Notes: generated by a model not told the origin, from the sequence alone. Counted from the stretch's first letter, positions 11,452 through 22,619 are shown. The stretch: 64,000 nt of DNA from Antedon bifida (GCA_963402885.1 OY727095.1:27471001-27535000); one strand, 5' to 3'. Program-made: numbers and translations.

Positions 11452-12387
11452 CTAGTCATCTGAAGTGGGCTGGTTTTCCCCTTGAGTCGTGGTGCCGGTA
11501 GCAGCAGGTGGCTCGGGAAAGTATTCATGTAGTTGAGAATCAGAAACATAGGTTCGCAGGTGACCATCCTTGTCTACAAAACGAAGTTTATCAAAATGGA
11601 GCCAGCATTTAACATTAATGTCCCTAAGTGATCTTAGTACGACATTCAATTCTTTCCTCTTGAGCTGTACCCTACTGGTATAGTCATCGTTAGTCCCCTT
11701 AAACTTTGGCTTAGATATTCTGGCAGCCCTCCTTATTTTTTCTTTAGTTGAATACCTAAGGAAAAAAGCAACGATGGGTCGTGGCCTGCCTGACTTTGTT
11801 TTGATTCCCACTCTATGAGCACGCTGTACGTCATCGGCCATTAAGTCAACACCAATAGTTTTACTTATGAAAGATTGTAGAAATTTACCTGTTGAACCTT
11901 CGCCGTCTTCGGCTTGTTCGGGAATATTTACAAATCTCAGATTATTTCTCCTTTGCCGTCCCTCGATGTTATCAATCTTGTCCTTAATATCTTCCATTTC
12001 TAGAGCTATGGATTGTGTTTTCTCCTCAGTTACATCAATCATTTGCGTCTCGAGAAAGTCTGCGTTTTCCTGCATATCAGTTTTTAAGTCCCGAATTTCC
12101 TTCTGTAAACCGCTAATTTCCTTATTGAGTATTGCGATATCTTTCTCCATTGCTACCATTTTAGTGAGCACATCGCATATGCAACTCTTCATATCAGCTA
12201 TAGACTTTGAAGACATTAATATCTTCATTGTATTTGATAACCACGCCGAATACTCAGACTGATAACCTTGCGAGTCAGGTGGTAGACTAGGTGGTATGCT
12301 TGACTCGCCGTTGTCTCCCGCTGTATGCAAATTTTCACTAGTGACCGGCTCATGGCTCACTGTAGATTTCTTGTGTTGTTTAGACAT
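11452..12387 (-). CDS. LINE B ORF1: L1-ORF1p-like nucleic-acid-binding protein
   Basis: An intact 311-residue frame lies just upstream of ORF2 on the same strand. Residues 1-60 are Ser/Pro/Gln-rich and probably unstructured. Residues about 75-145 are a heptad-patterned coiled coil rich in Lys/Glu/Ile/Leu. Residues about 145-235 resemble the RRM domain of L1-type ORF1 proteins, starting RRNNLRFVNIPE and including VQRAHRVG and RPRPIVAFFLRYSTKEKI. The tail (about 240-290) resembles the C-terminal domain, with LHFDKLRFVDKDG. Such proteins form trimers that coat the element RNA and act as chaperones during target-primed reverse transcription. Start chosen at MSKQHKK, the first Met after the leader. 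Confidence 0.9.
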   Translation of the reverse strand: MSKQHKKSTVSHEPVTSENLHTAGDNGESSIPPSLPPDSQGYQSEYSAWLSNTMKILMSSKSIADMKSCICDVLTKMVAMEKDIAILNKEISGLQKEIRDLKTDMQENADFLETQMIDVTEEKTQSIALEMEDIKDKIDNIEGRQRRNNLRFVNIPEQAEDGEGSTGKFLQSFISKTIGVDLMADDVQRAHRVGIKTKSGRPRPIVAFFLRYSTKEKIRRAARISKPKFKGTNDDYTSRVQLKRKELNVVLRSLRDINVKCWLHFDKLRFVDKDGHLRTYVSDSQLHEYFPEPPAATGTTTQGENQPTSDD

Positions 12388-12589
12388 TTTCTCTCAAATA
12401 TATCTTGGTAATGTCGTTAAATAATGATTAAACACCACAGTAAACATAAATATGGTATCTAAACCTCACCTCTTTTCAACACTTCAACATCCAGGCATTA
12501 TAAGGGATCGTATTGTGTAAATACACTCCGATGAGGAGAGAGTAGAAAATAATACGTCCGCTCTTGATGGCTGCCCGAACTCAAATTCA

Positions 12590-13486
12590 CTTTCCCACAA
12601 AACATCTTACTTTCCCTTTATAATACCCTTATCCTGCCACATCTTAATTATTGCAACATTGCTTGGGCTGTCACACATTCTAAACACCAAACACTTTGTC
12701 CATGGACTAGCACATAAACAACAAAACTTGACAAACTTTTTAAACTACAAAAAAGGCGATCCGCATCTGTACCCATTCCCAACACCTCACTCATTCCAAA
12801 CCCCTTTTCTACAAAGTAAAAACTCTTAACATCTTCGACATACATAAATTACAGACTGCTTTGTTCATGCACACATTTAGTAATCAGAAACTTCCTATCA
12901 CATTTAACCGATTCTTTACAAAAACAACGAAGTTCACAATTATAACACCCGCAACTCTAACAAATATATCCCTATCAGTAACCATTCCACAGCAAGAAAC
13001 TCAATTAAATCCACTGGCCCTATTTTATGGAACTCTTTTCACACCTCCCTAACTAACCGCTCTTTCGAATCCTTCAAGTTTAGCTACAAATCATCGTTGG
13101 TATCAAAGTATTCAATCGATCCCCCCTAAGAATTCAGTCGTTTTCCTCTAACCCAGTTTTTTAACTCTTGTCTTTGTCCCTTCTGTCCTCGTTCTGTCAC
13201 ATGTTTTTGTCCTGTGTCTTGTTGTGTATGTAGCTTAAATTTTTTTATTTTTTCTTTATTCTTGTTATTTATTTATTCATATTTTATTTTCATTTATTTA
13301 TTTATTGACTACTTTTGAAACATTTATTATATATACTTTTTGAATTATTTTTTTCTGGTGGAACTAGCCTTAAAGCCCTCTGGGCTTATTTATGTTTCTC
13401 CAGCATAAGTGCATTCTAATTATAAAAAAAACTGTAATGTTATTTCACAATGATGTATCTTATGAAAATTGAATTGAATTGAATTA
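12590..13486 (+). pseudogene. LINE A: C-terminal part and 3' end
   Basis: After the LINE B insertion the LINE A frame resumes. It reads FPLYNTLILPHLNYCNIAWA (about 12614), then a stop, then LFKLQKKAIRI, the usual post-RT segment of CR1/L2 proteins. Fragments such as NPLALFYGTLFTPP continue to about 13050. The 3' untranslated region is T-rich and includes the block 'ctagccttaaagccctctgg'. It ends with four overlapping TTGAA/GAATT repeats at 13467-13486, a short-repeat tail of the kind LINEs of this group use for priming. Confidence 0.82.
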
Positions 13487-14689
13487 TTATTATCTTCCTT
13501 CTAATACAAATGCTGTTTAATGTACCTCTCGGCACTATACATCCATTTATAGATTTGTGTATACTGCATTGTACTCTATTATCTTTTTGATTCCCGAACC
13601 TTACAATCAATATAAGATGATAGCGCTGTCACAAGTGACATATAGTTGTATATATATTTTGCTAGTTCATTGTTACTTTCCCTTTGTTTTCACTATTTGA
13701 ACCTTTCTTTTGTTTTAGGAAGCTATTGTGTGAAGCTAGTGAAGCAGAGTATTTGTGTTGCAGAGAAGGATTGTGTGGAGTTTGCTGATTGAAGGAGAGG
13801 TATAAGAGTTAAGTTAGTGTTGTGAGATTGGTGGAGAAGAATAAGGTGGTGGTATGTGTATAATTGAGGGAATTTTGAGGGAGATGGAAATTGAGAGGAG
13901 ACAGAGAAGGAAGGCTATGTTATGTTAAGCCAGAAAGGGATAGGTGAATATTGATATGAGAAACTAAGACGTACAGGAGAAGAAATAATTGAATTATGGT
14001 GATGTAGAGCTGAAGCAGAAAGGAAATAAAGTGATATACATGAAATTAATAAATTGTGAGTTGGAAATAATTATGGTGATATAGAGCTGAAGCAGAAAGG
14101 AAATAAAGTGAGATACACGAAGTTAATAAATTGTGTAATAAACTATATGTTTGGATTATAAGAGAAAGAATTGTTTGTCAAAGATTATTAAATTTACTTT
14201 TTACATTTATATGGGTGCAGTTGTGGCTATTTACCGTTGTTTACCAGTGGTTAACAGAAATTACATGTCCGAAAGAGCCGTAGTTGCGGCTGTGTGACAA
14301 GTGCTAAGCCAAAATGTGTTCCTCTATCTCCTCCTAAACCACAAGTCCAATACTACCGCCGTTTGAGCGCGGGCACCCTTTAATTCCTCTTTATCCATTA
14401 GTCTATATTACTGCAAATTTGGACCAATTTTTTTTGCAATTTTTGGCTGTATCCCAGCAAGCAAAATCATCAAGCATGCAATATACAATAAAAATTAAAG
14501 AGCGCCACGTGCAGCAGGTTATCGTTGATCGATCATGAAATTGGCGACCATGCTGTACTGTGCTGAATTATTTCGAACATAAATCCTGATATATAGTGAT
14601 TTCATACGCTCATTGTTTATCAAAAAATATATTATATATATATATATATTTTTCAAATACGTTTGTGAAGATGACATAGCATCTTTTAT
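13487..14689. other. No gene seen; one short tandem duplication
   Basis: The stretch 13720-14200 is purine-rich. The rest is AT-rich. I found no coding frame with family resemblance. GAAAGAGCCGTAGTTGCGGC near 14270 is a GC-richer patch of unknown origin. Confidence 0.5.
13992..14144. repeat. Two tandem copies of a 76-bp unit
   Basis: The block 'attatggtgat(g/a)tagagctga' starts at about 13993 and again at about 14069. Both are followed by 'agcagaaaggaaataaagtg' and 'taataaattgtg'. About 90 percent of positions agree by eye. Confidence 0.85.
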
Positions 14690-16335
14690 ACATTCTTTCA
14701 AATCAAAGGCTCCTGGGTTCGATAATATTGGTTCCGATATTCTCAAAATATGTCCTTCAGTAATTGCTATTCCACTAACTCAATAAATTTATCGTTGTTC
14801 AATGGTATTGTCCCAGTTGCTATGAAAATAGCAAAGGTTATACCATTTTTAAAATTGGAGAAGCCACAAACATTAATAATTATAGACCAATATCCATACT
14901 TCGGGCTATATGTAAAAAATACTAGAAAGGATTGTTTATGACCAAACTATATCATTTCTAAATAAATTTAATATACCACCATTCAGTTCATAATATTGCT
15001 TCTGCTATTCACAGGAGACAATACACAATCGGTGTTTTGATTGATCTATCAAAAGCCCTTGATTGTATTTCCCACAGTATTTTAATTAATAAATTGTGTA
15101 AATATGGTATTGGAGGTGTGCCACTACAGTGGTTTTGTAATTATTTAAGTGGTAGACAACAATTTATTAGTCATTAATGGTATTTCTTCTGAATTTAGAC
15201 CTATTTGCTGTGGTGTACCACAGGGACCAATGCTCGGTCGCTTGTTGTTTCTATTATATAACGACTTAAATTATGTAAGTGATATTGGGTGTTTTCATTG
15301 ATCTATCAAAAGCCTTTGATTGTAATTTCCACAGTATTTTAATTAATAAATTGTGTAAATAATATATTGAGACTGCAATGTCATGTTTGCTGATGATACA
15401 AGTATGTTTATTAATCATGATAACATTCACTGAGGAATTAAAATGATGAATGATGAATTAGATACAATTTCTAGATGGATTACATTATTAAATTATCATT
15501 GCATGTGGAAAAAAAAAAGTGTAAATAAAATAATACCTCCCAATATTCTAAATAAATGACAATGTAATTGAAAGAACCAATGTAACAAAGTTTCTTGGAA
15601 TACAAATTGATGAATTCCTATCTTTCAGTTACCATTCCAATGTAATTTGTCCTAAAATATCGAATGTGGTTGGTGTACTCAACGAAAACTTCCACCCTAA
15701 GCGTTTGTATTACCTTCTAAATTATGGCATTACTATTTGGGGATTAACATCAAAATTCAATTTAAATCGCATTCATGTCCTACAGAAAAAGGCACTAAGA
15801 TCAGTATACAAAGTCCATTATCTATGTCACTCGACCGCTCAACTTTTTGTTTCTTATAAATCTCTCAATTAGTATATGATTTACGTACAAACAATGTTGC
15901 TACATTTATGTTTCTGTTCAAAACTTCGATTTTTAACTCTTATTTCCAAAAGTTTTGATACTAGAAACAAAAATAATTATATCTTATGTTATGGAAGTTG
16001 GTTGTCATGACATCTTATTCTAAGAACGAAAAGTCTGGAATGCAATGCCAGATAAATTAAGAGAGATCACATCAATTTTTAGTTTTAAACATAAGTTACA
16101 CTTATACCTTGTTACCCTAAATTCAACATCCATTGTTTAATTATAGTTAATAATTATTATAGTCAAATAATTTGTGTTGTGTAAGAGACTTTATGTAGAC
16201 TTACTTGTCATGTTATATTATTTATTGATATAATTATATGTTCATTTTCACCCAAACTATTATGTTAATTATTTATTTATCTATATACTTTTTTTCTGTT
16301 GTGGTGAAATTAAATTTTGAATTGAAACAAACTGT
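14690..16335 (+). pseudogene. LINE C: degenerate reverse transcriptase and tail
   Basis: A run of RT motifs is broken by many stops. APGFDNIGSDILK is at about 14708 and AMKIAKVIPF at about 14821. LIDLSKALDCISHSILINKL (about 15036) is motif A. CCGVPQGPMLGRLLF (about 15208) is motif B. FLGIQIDEFLSFSYHSN is at about 15591 and LNYGITIWGL at about 15718. Motif A recurs as a duplicated 75-bp block at 15284-15358, out of place after motif B, which points to local recombination. The 3' end near 16325 has a TTGAATTGAAAC-like tail. It is plus strand and non-functional. Confidence 0.82.
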
Positions 16336-16711
16336 TTGTCTTTCGATTGGTTACCGACAAGGGCTTATCCCCATACTTAGGGTTGGCTAGTTTTTTCCTC
16401 AGTTTCTACTGTATTGATTATGATCAGAGCTTAGAGAGGTTTTACAACATAAAGCGCTTTATAAATCCGGGATATTATAATATAAATACATATCAGTTTC
16501 TAGAACATATATGCACTTAATTTATCATGGTGCCCATCCATTAGATATATATATATATATTATATTGTTTTTGTAACAGATTTATAGTAGAGGGGGAGAA
16601 AAAAACAAAAACAAATGTAATATTAATTTTAAATTGAATTTGTTTTGATTGGAATCAATGGAAACAATAATAATCATTGTCAAATTAATTTTACTGGTAA
16701 TTTTATTTGCA
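16336..16711. other. Flank or intron before the DED exon
   Basis: It contains 'aaagcgctttataaatccgg' at about 16451, a motif common at the 3' ends of L2-like elements. A short TA repeat lies at 16547-16562. The end has a pyrimidine-rich tract and the splice acceptor TTTTATTTGCAG just before 16712. Confidence 0.55.
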
Positions 16712-17283
16712 GATGACAACACAATGGCAGATTCTAAAACTTGCAAAAATTTCCGAAATCTAAAAGCTGATCTTGGTAAATGCTTTGACGGTGAAAAATA
16801 CTTTTTGCTAAGGTTCCTACTATTTGATCATTTGGATGTCAGTAATATTTCAAATCCCCAGTTCAATGGAAATGACTTGCTCAATGAGCTTACATACCAA
16901 GGTGACATCTCACCAACCAATGTTAATTTTCTGTTAGAGATTACGAAAACATCTGGAATGGTACAAGCCAAAGATTTGGTATCAAAGTATATGACAGACA
17001 ACAACATTCAGAATAGAAATACTGGTAAAATCAAGTTGTCATCTTACAGAAAGCAATTGTTTAAGGCCCTAAAACAAGTTGACCCAGTTACATTTAATAA
17101 TATTATTTCTTTCTACGAGTTAAGAGCCAATAACTTCTCCAATGTTTGGGATGCAGTTCTCCATCTGGAGATTAAACAAGAATTATCAGATGATCGAGAC
17201 AAAATAAAAATGTTTGCAGATCGTCTTGGAGAAAAAGCAAGAAAAATACTATTGGAGTTAAATGTTGTTACAGAATTGCAAAG
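16712..17283 (+). CDS. Exon encoding a death effector domain (DED) protein
   Basis: The exon runs from a good acceptor (TTATTTGCAG) to a good donor (AAG|GTAATG). Translation can begin at the in-frame ATG at 16724 (MADSKTCKNF). Residues about 10-90 fit a DED: helix 1 NFRNLKADLG, helix 2 KYFLLRFLLFDHL, helix 5 DISPTNVNFLLEITK and a final helix MVQAKDLVSKY. DEDs are homotypic interaction domains of the death-fold family that link receptors to caspases or immune scaffolds. Residues about 105-180 (SYRKQLFKALKQVDP...) are helical and may form a second death-fold. The exon is unbroken for 190 codons while its surroundings are decayed repeats, which suggests selection. A frame kept open upstream to 16649 is probably intron. 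Confidence 0.78.
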
Positions 17284-17446
17284 GTAATGTAATGTAAACT
17301 ATTCATATTTTTCATTTGTTTTAAATGTTATATGATGGTAATTTATTTAAATGATACAATTGATTTATAATTTCAATCGTTGATATACAGAACTATACAA
17401 GTTGATAATGTATTAATTATTTTATTTATTAACTGAAAATTTATAG

Positions 17447-17509
17447 GAAATTGTGGAAAGGAAAAGAATGAGACTGCATCATCAAGTCAGCAAAGTAAAA
17501 CAAGGGAAG
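17447..17509 (+). CDS. Small linker exon (63 bp)
   Basis: It is bounded by TTTATAG| and |GTAAAA. Read in phase 1 it encodes an N/K/S/Q-rich linker with NCGKEKNETASSSQQ and KTRE, matching the style and phase of the exons at 17973, 18182 and 18486. The preceding DED exon leaves two bases, not one, so direct splicing would hit a TGA. Either the exon is skipped, another exon intervenes, or one base has been lost. Confidence 0.6.
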
Positions 17510-17559
17510 GTAAAAAAATAAAAGCATACACAAGAGATATACATGCATACAATGACAAA

Positions 17560-17935
17560 TAAAAAGTAGCTAGCTATGGAATTTGAGTTAAAATATTATT
17601 TGAATGTATAGATATTTTTTTCAGTTACATTTGTTCTAATTTCAGTTGGTAAAAGATTCCATTCTTTTGTTGCCCTGTATTTAAAAGTTCTTTTACCGTG
17701 AGCATTTTTCCAATACTGTAGAAGCCAATATATTAAACAGTTTCAGCAGGACCCATAGACACCTTATCCAGGCATCTTCAGACATACACCCGACCAAAAC
17801 TTGAAGCACATATCTGATTCCCAGCATCATTATACTCTGTTCCTGAAATACTCTGTTATTATCACATTTTACAAGTATGAATCCGAATAAATAAATATCT
17901 TGCATTGCAACCAAACGAGTAGAGTCTAAATATTA
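17560..17935 (-). pseudogene. LINE fragment in the intron (C-terminal end)
   Basis: On the minus strand 17700-17580 reads KRTFKYRATKEWNLLPTEIR, the typical final segment of CR1/L2-type ORF2 (a W-N-x-L-P-x-x-I pattern). The open frame at 17914-17693 lies upstream of it. The fragment is short and lies between two linker exons. Confidence 0.6.
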
Positions 17936-17972
17936 CAATATTCCAAATGACTTTTCATTTCATTTGTTACAG

Positions 17973-18002
17973 ATGATGTTGGAACAGCAAGTTCAAATCA
18001 AG
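17973..18002 (+). CDS. Small linker exon (30 bp)
   Basis: It is bounded by TTTGTTACAG| and AAG|GTATGT. In phase 1 it encodes DDVGTASSNQ. It enters and leaves in phase 1, so including or skipping it keeps the frame. Confidence 0.6.
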
Positions 18003-18181
18003 GTATGTTATGTTTAATATGGAAATGATGTAGATTAGATGGATATTAAGTAATGCACAAATTTCTTTAAGAAGAACTCACTGTCAACATTCCACAGCAC
18101 AGATACTGTAAAAAAAGCATTACATTATACTATTAACATTTTCTTAATTTGAAAATATACATCTAATTTTGATCATTTTAG

Positions 18182-18232
18182 GCAGTAGTGATAAGAACCA
18201 AAATGAGAACCAGCAATCTCAAACAAGAGAAG
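18182..18232 (+). CDS. Small linker exon (51 bp)
   Basis: It is bounded by CATTTTAG| and AAG|GTAAAT. In phase 1 it encodes GSSDKNQNENQQSQTRE. It closely resembles the 17447 exon in composition (SQQSKTRE versus QQSQTRE), which suggests exon duplication. Confidence 0.65.
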
Positions 18233-18485
18233 GTAAATTACTAGTAAATAAAGATGATTTGAAAATAGTTTCTCAACTTTAAAACTTTACTTTGTTTATG
18301 GAAACATATGGTGTACTGCTAACCTGAATTTACTAATGTTTATTTTCACTCTATTTAAATAATGACTCTGATGATCTGAAAAATAATTCATAACAACTAG
18401 TCTTATCCTTCACATCTCTGTATCATACAACATACTGTTATGTATACTAATTACAATGTTGGTCTTATCTATTGTCTTTGTACAG

Positions 18486-18541
18486 AATCATTCAAGAATG
18501 AATTTAAAGGAAATGTTGGTACAAGTATCGAGCTAGTATGA
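18486..18541 (+). CDS. Small exon ending in a stop, or splicing onward
   Basis: The acceptor TTGTACAG precedes 18486. In phase 1 it encodes ESFKNEFKGNVGTS and reaches TGA at 18539-18541. A weak internal donor (CAA|GTATCG, 18528/18529) would also leave phase 1. It could be an alternative last exon giving a DED-only product. Confidence 0.5.
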
Positions 18542-19015
18542 TGAGCAGCGTGGTTCACTTTGTATGCTGAAGGTGTTATGTGAAGACCTTGTAACACCTT
18601 ATAGTGAGTTGTTTAATTTATTGAAACGCTGCTCTAGCCATTTCAACGCAACCAATTTTAAAGTTCTCATTGACGCAATCAGTCTCATTGACGCAATCAG
18701 TGTCATTGGTACCAATGGTGCTTTGGAGGTTAATAAACTGCTAAAGTAAACGTATTCTGAAGCCGACCATCATGTTACATCTTTCTTGACGTATAGCACG
18801 GAAACTAATAGATTTTGGAAAAGAACTTTCCGTAAACCATGTAACAAAGCTCATCCAGCTACAGAGTGTTTCTGTAAAACAACGTAAAAACCAGTGGACT
18901 GTGATACTAGATCTTGAAGAAAGAGGTATCCTAGAGAAGATCAATTACCATCATTTATCAATGATTTAAAGAATAATGACATGACTGTTGCTGCTGAAAG
19001 ATTATAAGAATTAAT
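18542..19015 (+). pseudogene. Unrecognised decayed coding segment after the linker exons
   Basis: A frame beginning with YDEQRGSLCMLKVLCEDL, one base out of register with the preceding exon, continues for about 70 residues to 18749. It includes SELFNLLKRCSSHFNATNFK. Further helical fragments (NQWTVILDLEERGILEKI near 18893 and FINDLKNNDMTVAAERL near 18956) appear in other frames. The pattern is that of a damaged helical protein domain. A relation to the DED gene is suggested by adjacency and strand only. Residues LIDAIS are duplicated in tandem. Confidence 0.45.
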
Positions 19016-19140
19016 TAAGCATTTGATGCTTTAGGGGAAACACTCTTAATTTCATACGAGATGTTTTTTGTGCCACTAAATTAAAATGTCATCATATTTA
19101 CTGTAATCACTCCTGTAATATCCATATAACGTAATATAAG

Positions 19141-19345
19141 TGTTTGTTTGTTTGTTTCTTTATTTCCATTCACAACAAAAACATAAACATACATAAATAT
19201 TCATTACAAAAATGAAAGAATGGAAAGGGGGAATCTCTGAAGCACAGCTTATAAGTAGAAACCCCCTATTACAAAACAGTATATATATATAAATAGTAAT
19301 ATGAAAGTCGAGGGCTGGGAAGAGAATATTTTTAAATTTCACAGG
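19141..19345 (-). mobile_element. LINE 3' end with an AAAC tail
   Basis: On the minus strand a 3' untranslated-like sequence ends in 'ggaaataaagaaacaaac' with AAAC repeats (19141-19155). It is cut at its 5' side by the LINE D remnant at about 19345. There is no coding part. Confidence 0.6.
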
Positions 19346-21905
19346 ACGTCATGGTTCCGCATTAGATGGTTTTATCCAATTTTGTGGAAACTCCTACTTG
19401 GAACTCAATGTTATTGAAGATATAAATGTTATTGGAGATATAAATGTTCATGTGGACACTCCAGATAAATGGGATACTTCTAGATATCTTAACCTGATCC
19501 ATGACCACAACTTTATCCAACTAGTAGATGGTCCAACACAACAATCTGGTCACACTCTAGATCATGTTATCGTACGAAAGGACAACGGAGCTGTTTTAAA
19601 TTGTGTAATATCACCTAACACTTATGGATCAGATCACAATATGATATCGTTTCGTCTACAAGCAGGTAACCCAGAACAATCTAAATTAACTGTTACATCG
19701 CGTTGCTTTAAAGGCGTAAACATAGAGTCGCTTAAAAAGGATCTCGAAGCATAACTTTACCCTATACTCACAACTAATGACCCCAGCACACTGTGTATTA
19801 GACAAGCATTGTCCAGAAAGGACTATCATAAAAAAAGTTTCACAAAACCCATTGTGGTTTACCGACGATGTTAAAGGCGCCAGAATTGACCGTAGGAAAG
19901 CTGAGCGTAAGTGGCGGAAATCGAAGCAGCTAGCGGATAAAGTTATCTTCGACGAAAAGCAAAAGTTTGTCATCGAACTAATAAAGAAGGAGAAAACATT
20001 GTTGTACACGTCCACATTTGAAAATTGCGACGTTAAAACCATGTATCGGACTTTATATGGACTTTTAGGCAAACCATCTCACACTTTACCCACGTTGAAT
20101 ATTTCTAACCATACTCTTTGTAATGAATTTGCCAAGTTTCTTAGTAGTAAGATTTCTAAGATCAGGGAACGCATTGATGATCTATCCACGGATAATTTAG
20201 ATGTTGTTCCTATCCTTAATAGTAATAGATTTAATGATGACAATAATTGTTCCCCACTCCAAAGTCTTCCTCCAATTAATGAGGAGGATATCCGCTGTAT
20301 TATTAGCAAAATACCTTCCAAGTCCAGTCCTCTTGACACCCTCCCTACGTGGCTGATGAAAGAATGCGTTGATCCACTGGTTCCTTTAATTACCCATATT
20401 GCTAACTGCTCTTATGTGTCGGGGGAGTTTCCCTCTGATCTAAGAATGGCAGCAATCAATCCTATAATTAAGAAACCATCTCTCGACAGTAACCAACTTA
20501 GTAACTATAGACCCGTATCGAATTTGCCAACGTTGAGTAAGATCATTGAACGTCCAATTGTTAATTAATTGCTATTTAATGATCATCTGCAGAAGAATAA
20601 TTTAAATGAACCCCTCCAATCGGCGTACAAATTAGCACATAGTACCGAAACGTCTCTATTAAAAGTTAAGACTGATATTCTCAATGAATTTGATAAATCT
20701 CGCGTGGTTATTTTAGTTTTATTAGACATGTCTTCAGCGTTCGACACTATAGATCACGCTACCCTGGTTGATAGATTGAAAAATGATTTTAATATTAAAG
20801 ACAAAGCTTTAAACTGGTTCAAATCATATGTAGTAAAACAGTATTGCAAAGTTACCATACTGGAATCAGAATGTACTCCTCTGGATCATGGAGTGCCGCA
20901 GGGATCGACTTTAAGTCCATCATTGTTCACTGCATATACTAAACCAATCTCTGACATAATGCAATCACATCGTGTATCATACCATCAATACGCGGATGAT
21001 ACCCAGATGTATGTCAGTTTTGATCCCAGAAAACCATGTGATTTGAACGCAGCAGTAAGCAGGCTGAATAAATGTATTGACGATGGAAATGGATGTGTGT
21101 TAAGAAGTTAAAATTAAATGACTCTAAAACTGAATTAGTAATTTTATGCCCACCGAGGTTTAAGTTTGATAGGACAAATATTGAAATTAGGGTGGGTGAA
21201 CTCATTATAAATTCCAACAAATCTGCTCGCAATCTTGGGGTTGTATTTGATGAAGGACTTAATATGACTGCCCATGTTAGTTCAATCTGCCGTAGTGTTA
21301 ACAACTGTCTTCGAGGACTAGGGAAAATTCGCAAATACATTGATGTGAATACATGTGCCCATGCTGTCCGTTCTCTTGTATTGACCAGGCTTGACTATTG
21401 CAATTCTCTCCTTGGCGGCGTCACTAAAGATAACATTAATCGTTTACAGAAACTTCAGAATCGTTCGGCAAGATTGGTTTACAGTGTACCACGGCGTACT
21501 CATTCTGAAAGAATTGCATTGGTTGCCAGTTGAACAAAGGGTTAAGTTTAAAATTTTAGTTCAAGTTTATAATTGCGTAAATGGTCAAGCACCGGTTTAC
21601 ATGTGTGACTTAATTAGTAGGTATAATTGTCAAAGAGCAGGTCTTAGGTCGGAACCCGATCCGACTAAACTCAATGTTCCTCGTGTTCACCGATCATCTG
21701 GTGAACATTCATTTTCAAAGCTAGGCCCAGACCTTTGGAATAACCTTTCACGCACAATTCGTGACTCATCTTCAATTATAATTTTCAAAAAACTATTGAA
21801 AACCAATATTTTCCCGAAATAATTATGTACACCAGATGATCGGTCATTGTAAAGCGCTTTGATCCTTGTAAAGGCGCTATATAAATTGAAATGTAATGTA
21901 ATGTA
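19346..21905 (+). mobile_element. LINE D: L2-like retrotransposon, 5'-truncated
   Basis: The piece begins inside the endonuclease and runs through the whole reverse transcriptase to a 3' end with AAAGCGCTTTGA and GGCGCTATATAAATTG, followed by ATGTA repeats (21890-21907). This GCGCTATATAAAT signature is characteristic of L2-clade LINEs. The 5' truncation is the usual result of incomplete reverse transcription. Confidence 0.88.
19398..21822 (+). pseudogene. LINE D ORF2 remnant: endonuclease 3' half and RT
   Basis: Endonuclease residues are seen as VIGDINVHVD, HTLDHVI and GSDHNMISF. Next comes the linker (PLWFTDDVKGARIDRRKAER), then RT parts LRMAAINPIIKKPSLD, NYRPVSNLPTLSKIIE, YKLAHSTETSLL, motif A LLDMSSAFDTIDHATL, motif B HGVPQGSTLSPSLF and motif C YADDTQMYVSF. 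The tail has ELHWLPVEQRVKFK and WNNLSRTIRDSS. Breaks occur near 19755 (TAA), 20568 (a TAA in frame), 21100 and 21500. The last two are single-base shifts, because overlapping frames continue the same protein. The tail and VPQGSTLSP style agree with an L2-clade protein. Confidence 0.9.
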
Positions 21906-21959
21906 ATGTTACCAAAACCAAGGAGATGATTTAAGGAAGGAGAAAGGACGCAGCCCTCT

Positions 21960-22550
21960 GGTATCCCTCATAAATGACGAACCAGCGATATTGTCCATTC
22001 CTTTAAATACCTAGGTACTATATTTGAGGACAATCTCAGCTGGGAATTAAATACAGAGGCAATAGTAAAGAAAGGACACTAGAGACTTTATCTGTTAAGG
22101 AAGCTGAACCATTTTAATGTCGATAAAGTAATTCTCAGGGTTTTTTATAATTCCTTTATTGAGAACGTTTTAACTTTTTTCCTTTATATGCTGGTTTTTT
22201 AGTCTTAGGGTCAAAGAGAGAAACTCACTACAAAGATTTGTTAATTTAAGTTCTAAATTAATAGGTTGTCAACTTCGTAGCTTATCTTCCTTCTGTGACA
22301 TGCAAACTCTAGAAAAAAGTAGAGCTATTCTAAAAAATGTTAACCATACCTTGTTCAGTGATTTCGAGCTCATGCCTCATGGGCGTCGCTTTCGATGCCC
22401 GGCATGTAGAACAAACCGGAAAAGAAATTATTTTTTGCCAGTTGCCATCCCACTCTTAAATTCTTGAACTTTGACTCTTGTTATATTGTACCGTGTATTG
22501 TGATATTTTTGTATATTTTGTAAGATCATTTTAATCCAGACCTTTTTATT
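21960..22550 (+). pseudogene. LINE E: Rex1/L2-like ORF2 tail
   Basis: A separate C-terminal piece starts with SFKYLGTIFEDNLSWELNTE (about 21998). It continues through RLYLLRKLNHFNVDKVIL, RVKERNSLQRFVNLSSKLIG and HGRRFRCPACRTNRKRN. This order matches LINE G at 57655-58132, so E belongs to the same group but is a different, older copy. Two stops interrupt it. The 3' limit is uncertain. Confidence 0.75.
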
Positions 22551-22619
22551 TGAATTGCCCCGTGTGGAATGATATTCTTTAATCCTTCAAATAGAAAAGG
22601 ACTCACAACTATGTCATCA

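Larger units (their letters stand above)
7787..12577 (-). mobile_element. LINE B: nearly full-length two-ORF CR1-like retrotransposon
   Basis: On the minus strand it has a 190-bp 5' leader (12577-12388), ORF1 (12387-11452), a 437-bp spacer, ORF2 (11014-8069) and a 3' untranslated region. It ends in a TTGAAG repeat tail (7802-7787). A 12-bp target duplication with one mismatch flanks it (7775-7786 and 12578-12589). LINE A continues in frame across the gap. Length (about 4.8 kb), the long 5' leader and largely readable ORFs make it the youngest-looking LINE here. ORF2 has three frame breaks; the clearest (about 9050) sits in a homopolymer run. Confidence 0.9.
2790..13486 (+). mobile_element. 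LINE A: decayed CR1/L2-like retrotransposon split by nested insertions
   Basis: Four plus-strand pieces read in order as one non-LTR retrotransposon: a zinc-finger start (about 2818-2858 and 4934-5050), an apurinic-type endonuclease (about 5220-6120), a reverse transcriptase (6636-7786) and the C-terminal tail (12590 to about 13120). A 3' untranslated region follows, ending in a TTGAA-repeat tail at 13467-13486. Between them sit foldback element O, a 5S-type SINE and LINE B. Each gap restores the protein order when removed. Many stops and frameshifts show it is dead. The left boundary is uncertain; the right end is set by the pentanucleotide tail. Confidence 0.85.
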
